Shown here: positions 31,198-39,841 of the stretch, in pieces
Position numbering within the stretch: position 1 is the stretch's first letter
How the letters are laid out: each line of letters begins with the position of its first letter
Origin: JAAZBA01 sp964461815
GTDB lineage: Bacteria; Bacillota; Clostridia; Oscillospirales; QAMX01
DNA length: 51,993 bases
NCBI GenBank assembly: GCA_964461815.1
Contig: CAYWVF010000020.1
Location: 1-51,993 of the forward strand
Reading direction: 5' to 3'
The notes under the pieces: model-generated
Told to the model about the DNA's origin: nothing
Database searches by the model: none
What the model saw: only the letters and a program-made list of their open reading frames with translations
Made by a program: the position numbers and the translations under genes

Positions 31198-32688
31198 ATG
31201 GGTATTTATAAATTGAGTGGGATCAGGATCCCGAAGCTATGGGGCTATGAAGAATGGAAGCTGTCATGTATGGACGGTGCTGTATGCATGACAGAGGATG
31301 GTACGCCTCTTGATAAGCTCGTATCCGATATGCCGCTGTTGTTTAAAATAATAAAAGCAGATGATGTTCTTTCAGTTCAGGTGCATCCTGACAACACCTA
31401 CGCAGCAGAAAACGAGGGCTGCAATGGTAAGACTGAAATGTGGTATATACTTGATGCAGACGAGGGCTCAGGCATCTATGTCGGCTTTAAAAGACCACTC
31501 AGCAGAGATGAGCTTGAAGCTGCAATAAAAAACAACACTATAAAGGATGAGCTTTTATTTCACGAAGTAAAGCGTGGCGACGCTATCTTTATTCCTGCAG
31601 GAATGTGTCATGCCATCGGCAGTGGACTTACTATTGCCGAGATCCAGCAATCATCCGATATCACCTACAGACTCTACGATTGGGACAGAGTATCTGCCGA
31701 TGGCTCTCACCGTGAGCTTCATATTGAAAAATCACTTGACGTTATCAATACATCTATACCATCAAAAGTCATATCAAGTGAAGGATCAAGCTACAAAGCA
31801 CTTGCAGAATGTGAATATTTCGATGTAATAAAGATTAAAATTAATAAGAAAGCTTCTTTTAGTATCGACTCTGCCTTCTGTGCATTCTACATATTGTCAG
31901 GTCACGGAAGCTGTGAAGGTACGTTACTTGAAAAGGGTGACACTGTATATTCCGACAGCAACGAGCTGACGCTCTGCGGTGAGCTTGAAATATTGATGTT
32001 CTCCGAGCACGGTAAGATAACAAAGAAACCTCTAAAGGCTGCTATTTTTGACCTTGACGGCACACTTCTCGATACTGTAGAGGATCTTGCGTACAGTGTC
32101 AATGCCGCACTTGAGGAGAATGGTTTCCCGACTCATCCCACGGATAAATATTTTTACTTTGTAGGCAACGGTGCAAAAAATCTGATAAAGCGTGCATTGC
32201 CCGAGGGTGCATCAGAGGATGACTTCACTAAGGTTTACGCCCGCTTCGGTGAGATCTATAAAGAGCACTGGAATGTCGCTACAAAGCCTTACAGCGGTAT
32301 TCCCGAAATGATATCCGAGCTTAAAAAGGACGGTGTGCTTCTTGCAATACTCTCCAATAAACCGCACGAGAGGACTGTTGAGATCGCGCAATGCTTCTTC
32401 CCCGGCGTATTTGATGTGGTTTACGGTGGACGTCCGAACATACCTCTCAAGCCCGATCCATACGCACTTCTTGAGGTCGTGCGTGAGCTTGGAGTTACCG
32501 TCGAGGACTCGTTCTATATGGGAGACTCAGGCTCCGATATGGAAACAGGCAGAAACGCCGGAATATATTCCGCCGGTGCCGTATGGGGCTTCCGCACGGC
32601 AGACGAGCTTATGTCGCACGGTGCGAGCATACTTGTAAACACAGCTTCGGAGGCTCTCGAAGCTGCAAGAAACTATTTCAAGGAGTAA
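31198..32688 (+). CDS. Fused mannose-6-phosphate isomerase and HAD phosphatase (Gph-like)
   Basis: One continuous 496-residue frame encodes two enzymes. Residues 1-275 are a class I mannose-6-phosphate isomerase with the metal sites QVHPDNTY (H63), KTEMWYIL (E80) and IPAGMCHAIGSG (H138). This half is near the length of the short bacterial ManA. Residues 280-496 are a phosphoglycolate-phosphatase-like HAD enzyme with motif I FDLDGTLLD (D285, D287), motif II S386-N-K, K418-PDP and GDSGSD (442-447). Both active sites look intact. There is no stop or ribosome site at the joint (ITKKPLKAAIFDLDG). The HAD half may act on a sugar or sugar-derived phosphate; the true partner substrate is unknown. GGAG lies 8 nt upstream. 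Confidence 0.92.
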   Translation: MGIYKLSGIRIPKLWGYEEWKLSCMDGAVCMTEDGTPLDKLVSDMPLLFKIIKADDVLSVQVHPDNTYAAENEGCNGKTEMWYILDADEGSGIYVGFKRPLSRDELEAAIKNNTIKDELLFHEVKRGDAIFIPAGMCHAIGSGLTIAEIQQSSDITYRLYDWDRVSADGSHRELHIEKSLDVINTSIPSKVISSEGSSYKALAECEYFDVIKIKINKKASFSIDSAFCAFYILSGHGSCEGTLLEKGDTVYSDSNELTLCGELEILMFSEHGKITKKPLKAAIFDLDGTLLDTVEDLAYSVNAALEENGFPTHPTDKYFYFVGNGAKNLIKRALPEGASEDDFTKVYARFGEIYKEHWNVATKPYSGIPEMISELKKDGVLLAILSNKPHERTVEIAQCFFPGVFDVVYGGRPNIPLKPDPYALLEVVRELGVTVEDSFYMGDSGSDMETGRNAGIYSAGAVWGFRTADELMSHGASILVNTASEALEAARNYFKE

Positions 32689-32695
32689 TATCATC

Positions 32696-33535
32696 ATGAA
32701 GCTGAGTATTTTCAGTTTACCTAAGGATTGTTCAAGCTACGAGGAGCTTTCAAGCTTTTTATTTTCAAACGGGATTAGCGGTGTCGAGCCGTATCCCGGA
32801 TGGAATTTTGCAGAGCCCGATATCGAATTGGCAAACAAGCTTCGTAAGCACTGTGAAAAGCTCGGTGTAGCTATCCCCTGCTTCTCCGCATTCTCGGATC
32901 TTGGTGTCCCTGGACGAGAAGAAGAGGTCGAGCGCATAAAGAAATATATCGATGTAGCCGCCGCTCTCGGTTCTCCGTATTTTCACAGCACACTTGTACC
33001 GTTTATTGATAAAGCAGCTGTGCCGCCGATGGAAAATGTATATGATACTACTGTCGAACGTGTAAAGGTAATATGCGATTACGCACAGAAGCGCAATGTC
33101 AAATGCATCTATGAGCCGCAGGGCATGATATTCAACGGTCTCGAAAACATGAAGAAGCTTTTCAAGGGAGTTGATGGTGCTGCTGAGCTTCTGCTTGATG
33201 TCGGCAATGTATACTTTGTTGATGAAGAGCCATATGATATGGCTCGTGAGCTTGCACCGATCATAAAGCATGTACATTTTAAGGATTATCAGCGCAGATC
33301 AAGCTTGGAAGAGTGCGAAGGCGTGAGGGCTTACGAGACAAAGAACGGTAATTATCTGTATGATGTGAAGCTTGGTACAGGCGTTATTGATTTTGCAAGG
33401 ATCTTCAATATTCTTCTTGACGCAGGCTACGACGGCTGGTATTCTCTTGAGTACGGCAGCACGCTGGAGTCTGTCCGTGAGGGCGCAATAACATTGGAAA
33501 AAATATATAATGACGTTTTAAATACACGTAAATAA
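32696..33535 (+). CDS. Sugar phosphate isomerase/epimerase (TIM barrel)
   Basis: The 279-residue xylose-isomerase-like barrel has metal-site segments KCIYEPQG (Glu), LLLDVGNVYFVDE (Asp), IKHVHFKDYQRRS (His, Asp) and WYSLEYGS (Glu). It starts 7 bp after the manA fusion, its AAGGAG site overlapping the fusion's stop region, so the two are co-translated and presumably handle related sugars. The specific substrate is unknown. secA follows after 19 bp. Confidence 0.9.
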   Translation: MKLSIFSLPKDCSSYEELSSFLFSNGISGVEPYPGWNFAEPDIELANKLRKHCEKLGVAIPCFSAFSDLGVPGREEEVERIKKYIDVAAALGSPYFHSTLVPFIDKAAVPPMENVYDTTVERVKVICDYAQKRNVKCIYEPQGMIFNGLENMKKLFKGVDGAAELLLDVGNVYFVDEEPYDMARELAPIIKHVHFKDYQRRSSLEECEGVRAYETKNGNYLYDVKLGTGVIDFARIFNILLDAGYDGWYSLEYGSTLESVREGAITLEKIYNDVLNTRK

Positions 33536-33554
33536 CTTATAAGGAAGTAATTTA

Positions 33555-36317
33555 ATGCTGAAAAAAACATTTACAAAGCTGTTCGGTACTCACAGTGAAC
33601 GTGAAATTAAGAAAATACTGCCGATAGTCGATAAGGTTGAAGCACTCGACTCGGAGTATTCCAAAATGACCGATGAACAGCTGCGAGCAAAAACCGCAGA
33701 GCTGAAGGATCGTTATGCCAATGGTGAGACCTTAGACGATCTTCTCCCGGAAGCGTTTGCAAATGTACGTGAAGCTGCATGGCGTGTTATCGGAGAAAAA
33801 TATTATCGTGTGCAGATCATCGGCGGTATAATTCTTCATCAGGGACGTATTGCCGAAATGAAAACAGGTGAGGGTAAAACCGAAGTTGCAACTATGCCGG
33901 CTTACCTCAATGCACTTACAGGCAAGGGCGTTCATATCGTCACGGTAAACGATTATCTTGCCAAGGTCGGTGCTGATCTTATGGGTAAGGTATATCGTTT
34001 TCTGGGATTGGAAGTCGGTCTTATCATTCACGGTCTTACAAATGAGCAGCGCAGAGCAGCTTACAACGCAGATATCACCTATGGTACAAATAATGAATAC
34101 GGATTTGACTATCTGCGTGACAATATGGCAATCTATAAGTCTGAAATGGTGCAGCGTGGTCATGCGTTTGCTATCGTGGACGAGGTTGACTCTATTTTGA
34201 TCGATGAAGCTCGTACACCGCTCATCATCTCCGGTCAGGGTGAGGAGAGCACTGCACTTTACAAGATGGCAGACGTATTTGCCGCAGGTGCAAAGCAGCT
34301 TCGTGTTAAGGAGATCGATGCAAAAGAAGAGCAGGATGATATTGATGCAGATTATATCGTTGATGAAAAGGCTAAAACTGCTGTTCTTACTCCAAAGGGC
34401 GTTCTGAAAGCTGAAAAAGCTTTTAACGTGGAAAACCTTATGGAGCCCGAACACGCTACACTTGTCCATCATATCAATCAGGCTATCAAGGCACGAGGTG
34501 TAATGCAGCGTGATGTGGATTATGTAGTTCGTGATGGCGAGGTCATTATAGTTGACGAATTCACAGGACGTCTTATGTACGGTCGTCGCTACAACGACGG
34601 TCTTCATCAGGCTATTGAAGCTAAGGAAAATGTAAAGGTAGAGCGTGAATCAAAAACACTGGCTACTATCACGTTCCAGAATTTCTTCCGTCTCTATGGT
34701 AAGCTCTCAGGTATGACAGGTACGGCTCTGACGGAGGAGGAAGAATTTCGTCAGATCTACAAGCTCGATGTTATTGAGATCCCCACAAACAAGCCCGTTA
34801 TCAGAATAGATTCCCCCGATGTCGTTTATCGTACAAAAGCAGGTAAATACAGAGCGATAGTCCGTCAGGTAGAGGAATGTGTAGCAAAGGGGCAGCCGAT
34901 AATGGTCGGTACTGTATCTATCGAAGTATCTGAGCACATTTCAAAGCTCCTGAAGGAAAAGGGCATCAAGCATGAGGTACTCAATGCAAAGTATCACGAG
35001 CGTGAGGCTGAGATCGTCGCTCAGGCAGGACGCTTCGGTGCTGTTACGATCGCAACGAACATGGCAGGACGTGGAACAGATATCAAATTAGGCGGTAATG
35101 CAGACTTTCTCGCAAAGTCCGAGCTTATGAAGCTTGATTATCCGGAGGATATCGTTGCCGAGGCTGTAGGCTATGCAGAAACTACGAATGAGCAAATACT
35201 CGAGGCACGTGAGAAATACAAGGAGCTCCTTGCAAAGTACTCAGTCGGCATAAAGGAAAATGCTGAAAAGGTGCGTGAGGTCGGCGGTCTGTTCATTCTC
35301 GGTACGGAACGTCACGAATCACGCCGTATCGACAATCAGCTCCGTGGTCGAAGCGGTCGACAGGGCGATCCCGGTGCATCCACATTTTTCCTGTCACTTG
35401 AAGACGACCTTATGCGTCTGTTCGGTACAGAGCGCATATACTCGATGATGGATTCTCTCGGTGTTGACGAGGATATGCCCATTGATCACAAAATACTCTC
35501 CAATGCCATCGAATCCGCACAGAAGCGTGTCGAGGGTCGCAACTTCCAGGTACGAAAGCACGTACTTGAGTACGATGATGTAATGAACGTGCAGCGTAAC
35601 GTGATATACGGCGAACGCACAAAGGTACTGAACGGTGAAGATATCAAGCCTGTTATCGAAAAAATGATCCGTGAATCCATTGACCGTGAGGTCTCCTCTC
35701 TTAATGCAGGCAGTGAAACATTGGATCGTGCATCACTCGACGTTCTTAAAAATATATACGAAGGCAAATCGATACCCGAGGGTATACTTGAATTTACAGA
35801 CGATGAGCTTGCTGCGCTCACACGTGATAAGCTGAAGGAATTGATCACAGATGCCGCCGCAAAGCGATATGCCGAAAGAGAAGCGGAATTCGGAGAAAAA
35901 TTCATGCGTGAGGCAGAGCGTGTCGTGCTCCTGCGAGTTGTTGACTCCAAGTGGATGAATCACATTGACGACATGCATGAGCTGCGTCAGGGCATAGGTC
36001 TGCGTGCGTATGCTCAGCAGGATCCTGTTATCGAGTACAAGCGTGAAGGCTTTGACATGTTTGAAGCGATGATACACTCTATTCAGGATGAAACGGCAAG
36101 ACTTATCTATATGGTAAGACCTCGCAATGCTGAGGATGAGCCGAAGCGTGAAAAGGTCGCAAAGGTCACCTCGGATAATCGCACCGACGGCACAATTAAA
36201 AAGCAGCCGGTAAAGAAGAAGACCTCCGAGAAGATCGGCAGAAATGACCCCTGTCCATGCGGCAGCGGTAAAAAATATAAAAAATGTTGTGGCTTTGATC
36301 AAAAGAGCACTGACTGA
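33555..36317 (+). CDS. secA: Preprotein translocase ATPase SecA
   Basis: SecA drives secretory proteins through SecYEG using ATP. The 920-residue protein has Walker A MKTGEGKTEVA (about 102-112), the Walker B/DEAD-equivalent IVDEVDSILIDEARTPLIIS, motif VI-type IDNQLRGRSGRQGDPG, the helical scaffold (MNHIDDMHELRQGIGLRAYAQ) and a C-terminal zinc motif CPCGSGKKYKKCC, which binds SecB or the ribosome in relatives. It is full length with all motifs. GGAAG lies 8 nt upstream. Its operon position after sugar enzymes is not meaningful for function. Confidence 0.98.
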   Translation: MLKKTFTKLFGTHSEREIKKILPIVDKVEALDSEYSKMTDEQLRAKTAELKDRYANGETLDDLLPEAFANVREAAWRVIGEKYYRVQIIGGIILHQGRIAEMKTGEGKTEVATMPAYLNALTGKGVHIVTVNDYLAKVGADLMGKVYRFLGLEVGLIIHGLTNEQRRAAYNADITYGTNNEYGFDYLRDNMAIYKSEMVQRGHAFAIVDEVDSILIDEARTPLIISGQGEESTALYKMADVFAAGAKQLRVKEIDAKEEQDDIDADYIVDEKAKTAVLTPKGVLKAEKAFNVENLMEPEHATLVHHINQAIKARGVMQRDVDYVVRDGEVIIVDEFTGRLMYGRRYNDGLHQAIEAKENVKVERESKTLATITFQNFFRLYGKLSGMTGTALTEEEEFRQIYKLDVIEIPTNKPVIRIDSPDVVYRTKAGKYRAIVRQVEECVAKGQPIMVGTVSIEVSEHISKLLKEKGIKHEVLNAKYHEREAEIVAQAGRFGAVTIATNMAGRGTDIKLGGNADFLAKSELMKLDYPEDIVAEAVGYAETTNEQILEAREKYKELLAKYSVGIKENAEKVREVGGLFILGTERHESRRIDNQLRGRSGRQGDPGASTFFLSLEDDLMRLFGTERIYSMMDSLGVDEDMPIDHKILSNAIESAQKRVEGRNFQVRKHVLEYDDVMNVQRNVIYGERTKVLNGEDIKPVIEKMIRESIDREVSSLNAGSETLDRASLDVLKNIYEGKSIPEGILEFTDDELAALTRDKLKELITDAAAKRYAEREAEFGEKFMREAERVVLLRVVDSKWMNHIDDMHELRQGIGLRAYAQQDPVIEYKREGFDMFEAMIHSIQDETARLIYMVRPRNAEDEPKREKVAKVTSDNRTDGTIKKQPVKKKTSEKIGRNDPCPCGSGKKYKKCCGFDQKSTD

Positions 36318-36332
36318 GCATAATATCGGATC

Positions 36333-36376
36333 ACGTGCGGCAGGATATCCCCGTCGCACGTATTCCTCGTTGTTTT
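36333..36376 (+). terminator. Probable terminator after secA
   Basis: ACGTGCG / CGCACGT (36333-36339 with 36355-36361), extendable inward by G-C pairs, is followed by a moderately T-rich stretch. The T run is interrupted, so efficiency is uncertain. Confidence 0.6.
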
Positions 36377-36389
36377 ACTGAGAATCCTA

Positions 36390-36418
36390 TTGCAAAAACA
36401 TGAAATTTACTATATAAT
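36390..36418 (+). promoter_or_regulatory. Promoter of rpe
   Basis: TTGCAA (36390-36395), 17 bp, TATAAT (36413-36418); leader of about 40 nt. Confidence 0.75.
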
Positions 36419-36464
36419 TACATAAGACAGAACTTTACGTTAATACGAAAGGAAGCAAAATATT

Positions 36465-37130
36465 ATGATAAAAATCTCTCCATCAATTCTATCAGCAGAT
36501 TTTGCAAATTTGGAGCGTGACATACGTGCAGCTGGAGACGCCGGTGCTCAGTATGTCCATGTAGATGTTATGGACGGTCACTTTGTTCCGAACATTACTA
36601 TTGGAGCGCCTGTAGTCAAGTCTCTTCGTAAGGCTACAGACCTGGTTCTTGACGTACATCTCATGATAGACCGCCCTGACATATATCTCGATGATTTTAT
36701 TAAAGCAGGCTCAGATATAATCACTGTTCATTATGAAGCTCCCGGATATACGGAAGAAATAATCGACCGTATTCATGCCGCAGGTCGTCGTGCATCAGTT
36801 TCCATTAAGCCAAAGACACCGGCTGAGGTGCTGTTCCCGCTCCTTTCGAAGCTCGATATGCTTCTTGTCATGACCGTTGAACCCGGCTTCGGTGGTCAAA
36901 GCTTTATTGAAAGCACTGTACCGAAGATACAGTCACTCAGGAAAGAGATAAACGCCCATGGCTACAACTGTGAGCTTGAAATTGACGGCGGCGTTGACGC
37001 TTCTAATATCGGTCGTTGCGTAGAGTACGGTGCTAACGTGATCGTTGCAGGCTCCGCAGTATTCGGCAAGGGTGATATTGCAAAGGCTATGGCTGCACTC
37101 AAGGAAAGTATTGGAAGCCGCGATATCTAA
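36465..37130 (+). CDS. rpe: Ribulose-phosphate 3-epimerase
   Basis: This pentose phosphate enzyme interconverts ribulose-5-phosphate and xylulose-5-phosphate. The 221-residue TIM barrel has SPSILSADFANLE (5-17), HVDVMDGHFVPNIT (metal Asp/His), LDVHLMID, TVHYEA, MTVEPGFGGQ and the phosphate site EIDGGVDASN, VAGSAVFG. All catalytic residues are present. GAAAGGAAG lies 10 nt upstream of the ATG. Confidence 0.97.
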   Translation: MIKISPSILSADFANLERDIRAAGDAGAQYVHVDVMDGHFVPNITIGAPVVKSLRKATDLVLDVHLMIDRPDIYLDDFIKAGSDIITVHYEAPGYTEEIIDRIHAAGRRASVSIKPKTPAEVLFPLLSKLDMLLVMTVEPGFGGQSFIESTVPKIQSLRKEINAHGYNCELEIDGGVDASNIGRCVEYGANVIVAGSAVFGKGDIAKAMAALKESIGSRDI

Positions 37131-37177
37131 GTAATTTCAAGCATTCATACTAAAGTCAAATATCATAAATTCCGTAG

Positions 37178-37220
37178 AAAGGAAAATGCTTTGCCACCGC
37201 AAAGCCCGGTTATAATTATG
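37178..37220 (+). promoter_or_regulatory. Hairpin between Shine-Dalgarno and start of ychF
   Basis: AAAGGA (37178-37183) is followed by a perfect 7-bp hairpin, GCTTTGC (37188-37194) with GCAAAGC (37199-37205), loop CACC; then 12 nt to the ATG at 37218. The stem core CTTTGC/GCAAAG is the same as at 8071-8087. A TTG at 37191 inside the left arm is in frame and at normal spacing, so a 9-residue longer product is also possible. Confidence 0.55.
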
Positions 37221-38309
37221 AAAATGGGTATAGTAGGTCTCCCGAATGTGGGCAAAAGTACGCTGTTCAATGCCATCACAAACGCCGGAGCCGAATCTGC
37301 TAACTATCCCTTCTGCACAATAGATCCTAACGTAGGTGTTGTCGCTGTTCCCGATGAAAGGCTTGATGCACTTGCAAAAATGTATAATCCTGAGAAATAC
37401 ACTCCTGCCGTTATCGAATTTGTCGATATTGCAGGTCTTGTAAAGGGTGCATCTAAGGGTGAAGGCTTAGGAAATAAGTTCCTTGCTAACATCCGTGAGG
37501 TCGATGCCATAGTTCATGTTGTCCGCTGCTTTGAAAATGAAAATATTATCCACGTTGACGGTTCTATCGATCCCGAACGTGATATCGATGTAATAAATCT
37601 CGAGCTGATCCTTTCCGATATGGAGCTTGTCGAGCGCAGGATCGACCGTCAGATGAAGCTTGCAAAGGGTGATAAAAAATATCTTGCCGAGGTTGATACT
37701 CTTAAGCGACTTTACGAGCACCTTGAATCCGGTCTGTCTGCACGTTCATTCCAATGTGATGATGAGGAACGTGATGCGATAGCGCAGGTAGCACTGCTTA
37801 CAGCAAAGCCTGTTATCTATGCTGCTAACCTCGACGAAGAAGGCTTTAAGAACTACAAAACAAATGAAATGTTCAAAAAAGTCGAAGCATTTGCAGCAAA
37901 TGAAGGCTCATCGGTGCTTCCGATATGTGCTGAGATCGAGCAGGAGATCAGCGAGCTTCCCGAAGAGGACAAGGCACTCTTCCTTGAGGAGCTTGGCATA
38001 AAGGAATCAGGTCTGTCCAGACTCATTAAGATCAGCTACGATCTTCTCGGTCTTATGTCATACCTCACCGCAGGACCAAAGGAGGTACGTGCATGGACGA
38101 TAGAAAAAGGCACGAAGGCTCCGCAGGCAGCAGGTAAGATCCACAGTGATTTCGAGCGTGGATTTATCAGAGCAGAGTGCATCAGCTTTGACGAGCTGAT
38201 GGAATGCGGCTCTATGGCAGTCGCCAAGGAGCGTGGCCTTGTCAGAGTAGAGGGTAAGGACTATGTAATGCAGGATGGAGATATCGTTCTCTATCGATTT
38301 AACGTATGA
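37218..38309 (+). CDS. ychF: Redox-responsive ATPase/GTPase YchF (Ola1 type)
   Basis: This universally conserved P-loop protein of the Obg-like family prefers ATP and binds the ribosome or large subunit. The ATG at 37218 gives 363 residues, exactly the common family length, and the standard N-terminus MKMGIVGLPNVGKSTLFN (Walker A, 6-14). G2/G3 regions FCTIDPNVG and DIAGLVKGASKGEGLGN are present, the non-standard specificity loop is in the AANLDEE region, and the TGS domain with the LMSYLTAGPKEVRAW end is complete. Its start region holds the unusual hairpin. The next gene overlaps by 4 nt. Confidence 0.95.
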   Translation: MKMGIVGLPNVGKSTLFNAITNAGAESANYPFCTIDPNVGVVAVPDERLDALAKMYNPEKYTPAVIEFVDIAGLVKGASKGEGLGNKFLANIREVDAIVHVVRCFENENIIHVDGSIDPERDIDVINLELILSDMELVERRIDRQMKLAKGDKKYLAEVDTLKRLYEHLESGLSARSFQCDDEERDAIAQVALLTAKPVIYAANLDEEGFKNYKTNEMFKKVEAFAANEGSSVLPICAEIEQEISELPEEDKALFLEELGIKESGLSRLIKISYDLLGLMSYLTAGPKEVRAWTIEKGTKAPQAAGKIHSDFERGFIRAECISFDELMECGSMAVAKERGLVRVEGKDYVMQDGDIVLYRFNV

Positions 38310-39013
38310 GTAAGCCTGTTAAACGTGAACGCATCGAGGCTTTCGATGTCATACGAGGAGTCATGATACTCCTTATGGTATTTTACCATTTTCTGTACGA
38401 TTTAGTATTCATGGCGGACTTCCCGTCATGGATACTCTATAATCCGTTTCTCAATGTATGCCAACCGATAGGTGCCGGTATATTCATCGTCATGAGCGGA
38501 GCTATGTCACGATATTCGAGAAGCAATTTGAAGCGTGGGTTAAAGCTCGGCGGTATAGCAATTGTTGTCAGTCTTGTCACATCGCTATTTAATTCCACGA
38601 TATTGTTCGGTATTTTACATTTTCTCGCCGTATCATCGATAATATATGCACTTATCGGACGATTTCTTGACAAAATACCGTCGAGGATCCAGCCGTGGCT
38701 GTATGCTGCTCTCGTTGCCATCTCCTCGTATTTGACAAATACGCTTCCTGTACGCTCGGATATTCTCTGGTTCTTCGGCTTTCAGGGTGAAACGCTTTGG
38801 TCTGCCGACTATTTCCCCATGCTGCCATGGTTTTTTGTATTCCTCTTCGGCACATGGTTCGGTGAAATATCATACAAAAAAGCACTTCCCGAATGGTTTT
38901 ATAACATTAAAAACAAATTCTTCTCAAAATGCGGACGATACAGCCTATTCATATATATACTGCATCAACCGATAATGTACTGCCTTTTCATGCTCCCAAC
39001 TATTGCTAAATAA
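38306..39013 (+). CDS. DUF1624-type membrane protein (HGSNAT-like acyltransferase)
   Basis: The 235-residue polytopic protein has about seven membrane helices. It starts with RIEAFDVIRGVMILLMVFYH, the family's opening helix with R and H that resemble the acetyl-transfer site of heparan-alpha-glucosaminide acetyltransferases, and ends YSLFIYILHQPIMY. It may transfer an acyl group to an extracellular sugar; this is inferred from family resemblance. The ATGA overlap couples it to ychF. Confidence 0.82.
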   Translation: MSKPVKRERIEAFDVIRGVMILLMVFYHFLYDLVFMADFPSWILYNPFLNVCQPIGAGIFIVMSGAMSRYSRSNLKRGLKLGGIAIVVSLVTSLFNSTILFGILHFLAVSSIIYALIGRFLDKIPSRIQPWLYAALVAISSYLTNTLPVRSDILWFFGFQGETLWSADYFPMLPWFFVFLFGTWFGEISYKKALPEWFYNIKNKFFSKCGRYSLFIYILHQPIMYCLFMLPTIAK

Positions 39014-39015
39014 TT

Positions 39016-39816
39016 ATGAAAAAGAAGCTACTTATTCCTGCGATCACGATATTTATTATTTTCATGCTCTCATCATTTTCTTTCCATGTGCAGAGCAACG
39101 TCTATCTGCCTGTACTCATGTATCACGATGTGTCACCCTCAGGTACCGAGCCCGGTCCGTACAGCGTCAGTGAGGAAAAGTTCCGTTCAGATATGGAATA
39201 TCTTCGTAGCAACAACTACGAGACTATCATTGCCGATGATCTGATAGACTATCGCAAGAACGGCAGCAGACCGCAGCGAAAAACTGTAATGATAACCTTT
39301 GATGACGGATATACTACAAATTACAGTATCGCATACCCAATACTAAAGGAGCTACAGCTTAAGGCTACCGTCTCTGTCATAGGGAGTAATGTTGAAAGCA
39401 GTGATTTTTCAAGCTTTATGTCACCTGCACAGGCTGCCGAGCTTCAGGAAAGCGGAGTGATCGACATCCAGTCGCACACGTATGATCTTCACCACAGCGA
39501 TGATCTTGATCGTAACCCGCCATATAACTGCGGTATCTACAGGAAAGAGCACGAGTCAAAGGATGAGTATCAAAAGAGATTGCGCAGTGATCTTGAAAAG
39601 TCAAAAGCATTTCTTCAAAGCATTGGCTCTGACCTCAAGCTGCTTGCATTTCCGTATGGTATCGTTGACAGATGGTCTACAGACGTGCTGAGATCTATGA
39701 ATATCGACGTAACGCTACTGACAGGAAATCAGCTTCACAGATATACCGGAAATAACTATAATCTTCTGAGACTGACGGTCAGCGAGCATACCGATCTTGC
39801 CGAAATACTGCCATAA
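39016..39816 (+). CDS. Extracytoplasmic polysaccharide deacetylase (NodB domain)
   Basis: The 266-residue protein has an N-terminal signal-anchor (about 4-22) and a carbohydrate esterase 4 domain with motif 1 ITFDDGYTTN (catalytic base and metal Asp), motif 2 SHTYDLHH (metal histidines) and an AFPYG motif 4 near the end. It removes N- or O-acetyl groups from peptidoglycan, chitin-like or xylan polymers. The start lies 2 bp after the stop of the DUF1624 gene with no Shine-Dalgarno visible, so initiation probably depends on re-initiation by the terminating ribosome. Confidence 0.88.
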   Translation: MKKKLLIPAITIFIIFMLSSFSFHVQSNVYLPVLMYHDVSPSGTEPGPYSVSEEKFRSDMEYLRSNNYETIIADDLIDYRKNGSRPQRKTVMITFDDGYTTNYSIAYPILKELQLKATVSVIGSNVESSDFSSFMSPAQAAELQESGVIDIQSHTYDLHHSDDLDRNPPYNCGIYRKEHESKDEYQKRLRSDLEKSKAFLQSIGSDLKLLAFPYGIVDRWSTDVLRSMNIDVTLLTGNQLHRYTGNNYNLLRLTVSEHTDLAEILP

Positions 39817-39841
39817 ACATTTTATATTGAGGTGAGCACTT

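Noticed and set aside
33732..34607. Long antisense open frame inside secA
   Set aside because: SecA motifs on the plus strand are unambiguous; the antisense frame has no recognisable domain or start signal.
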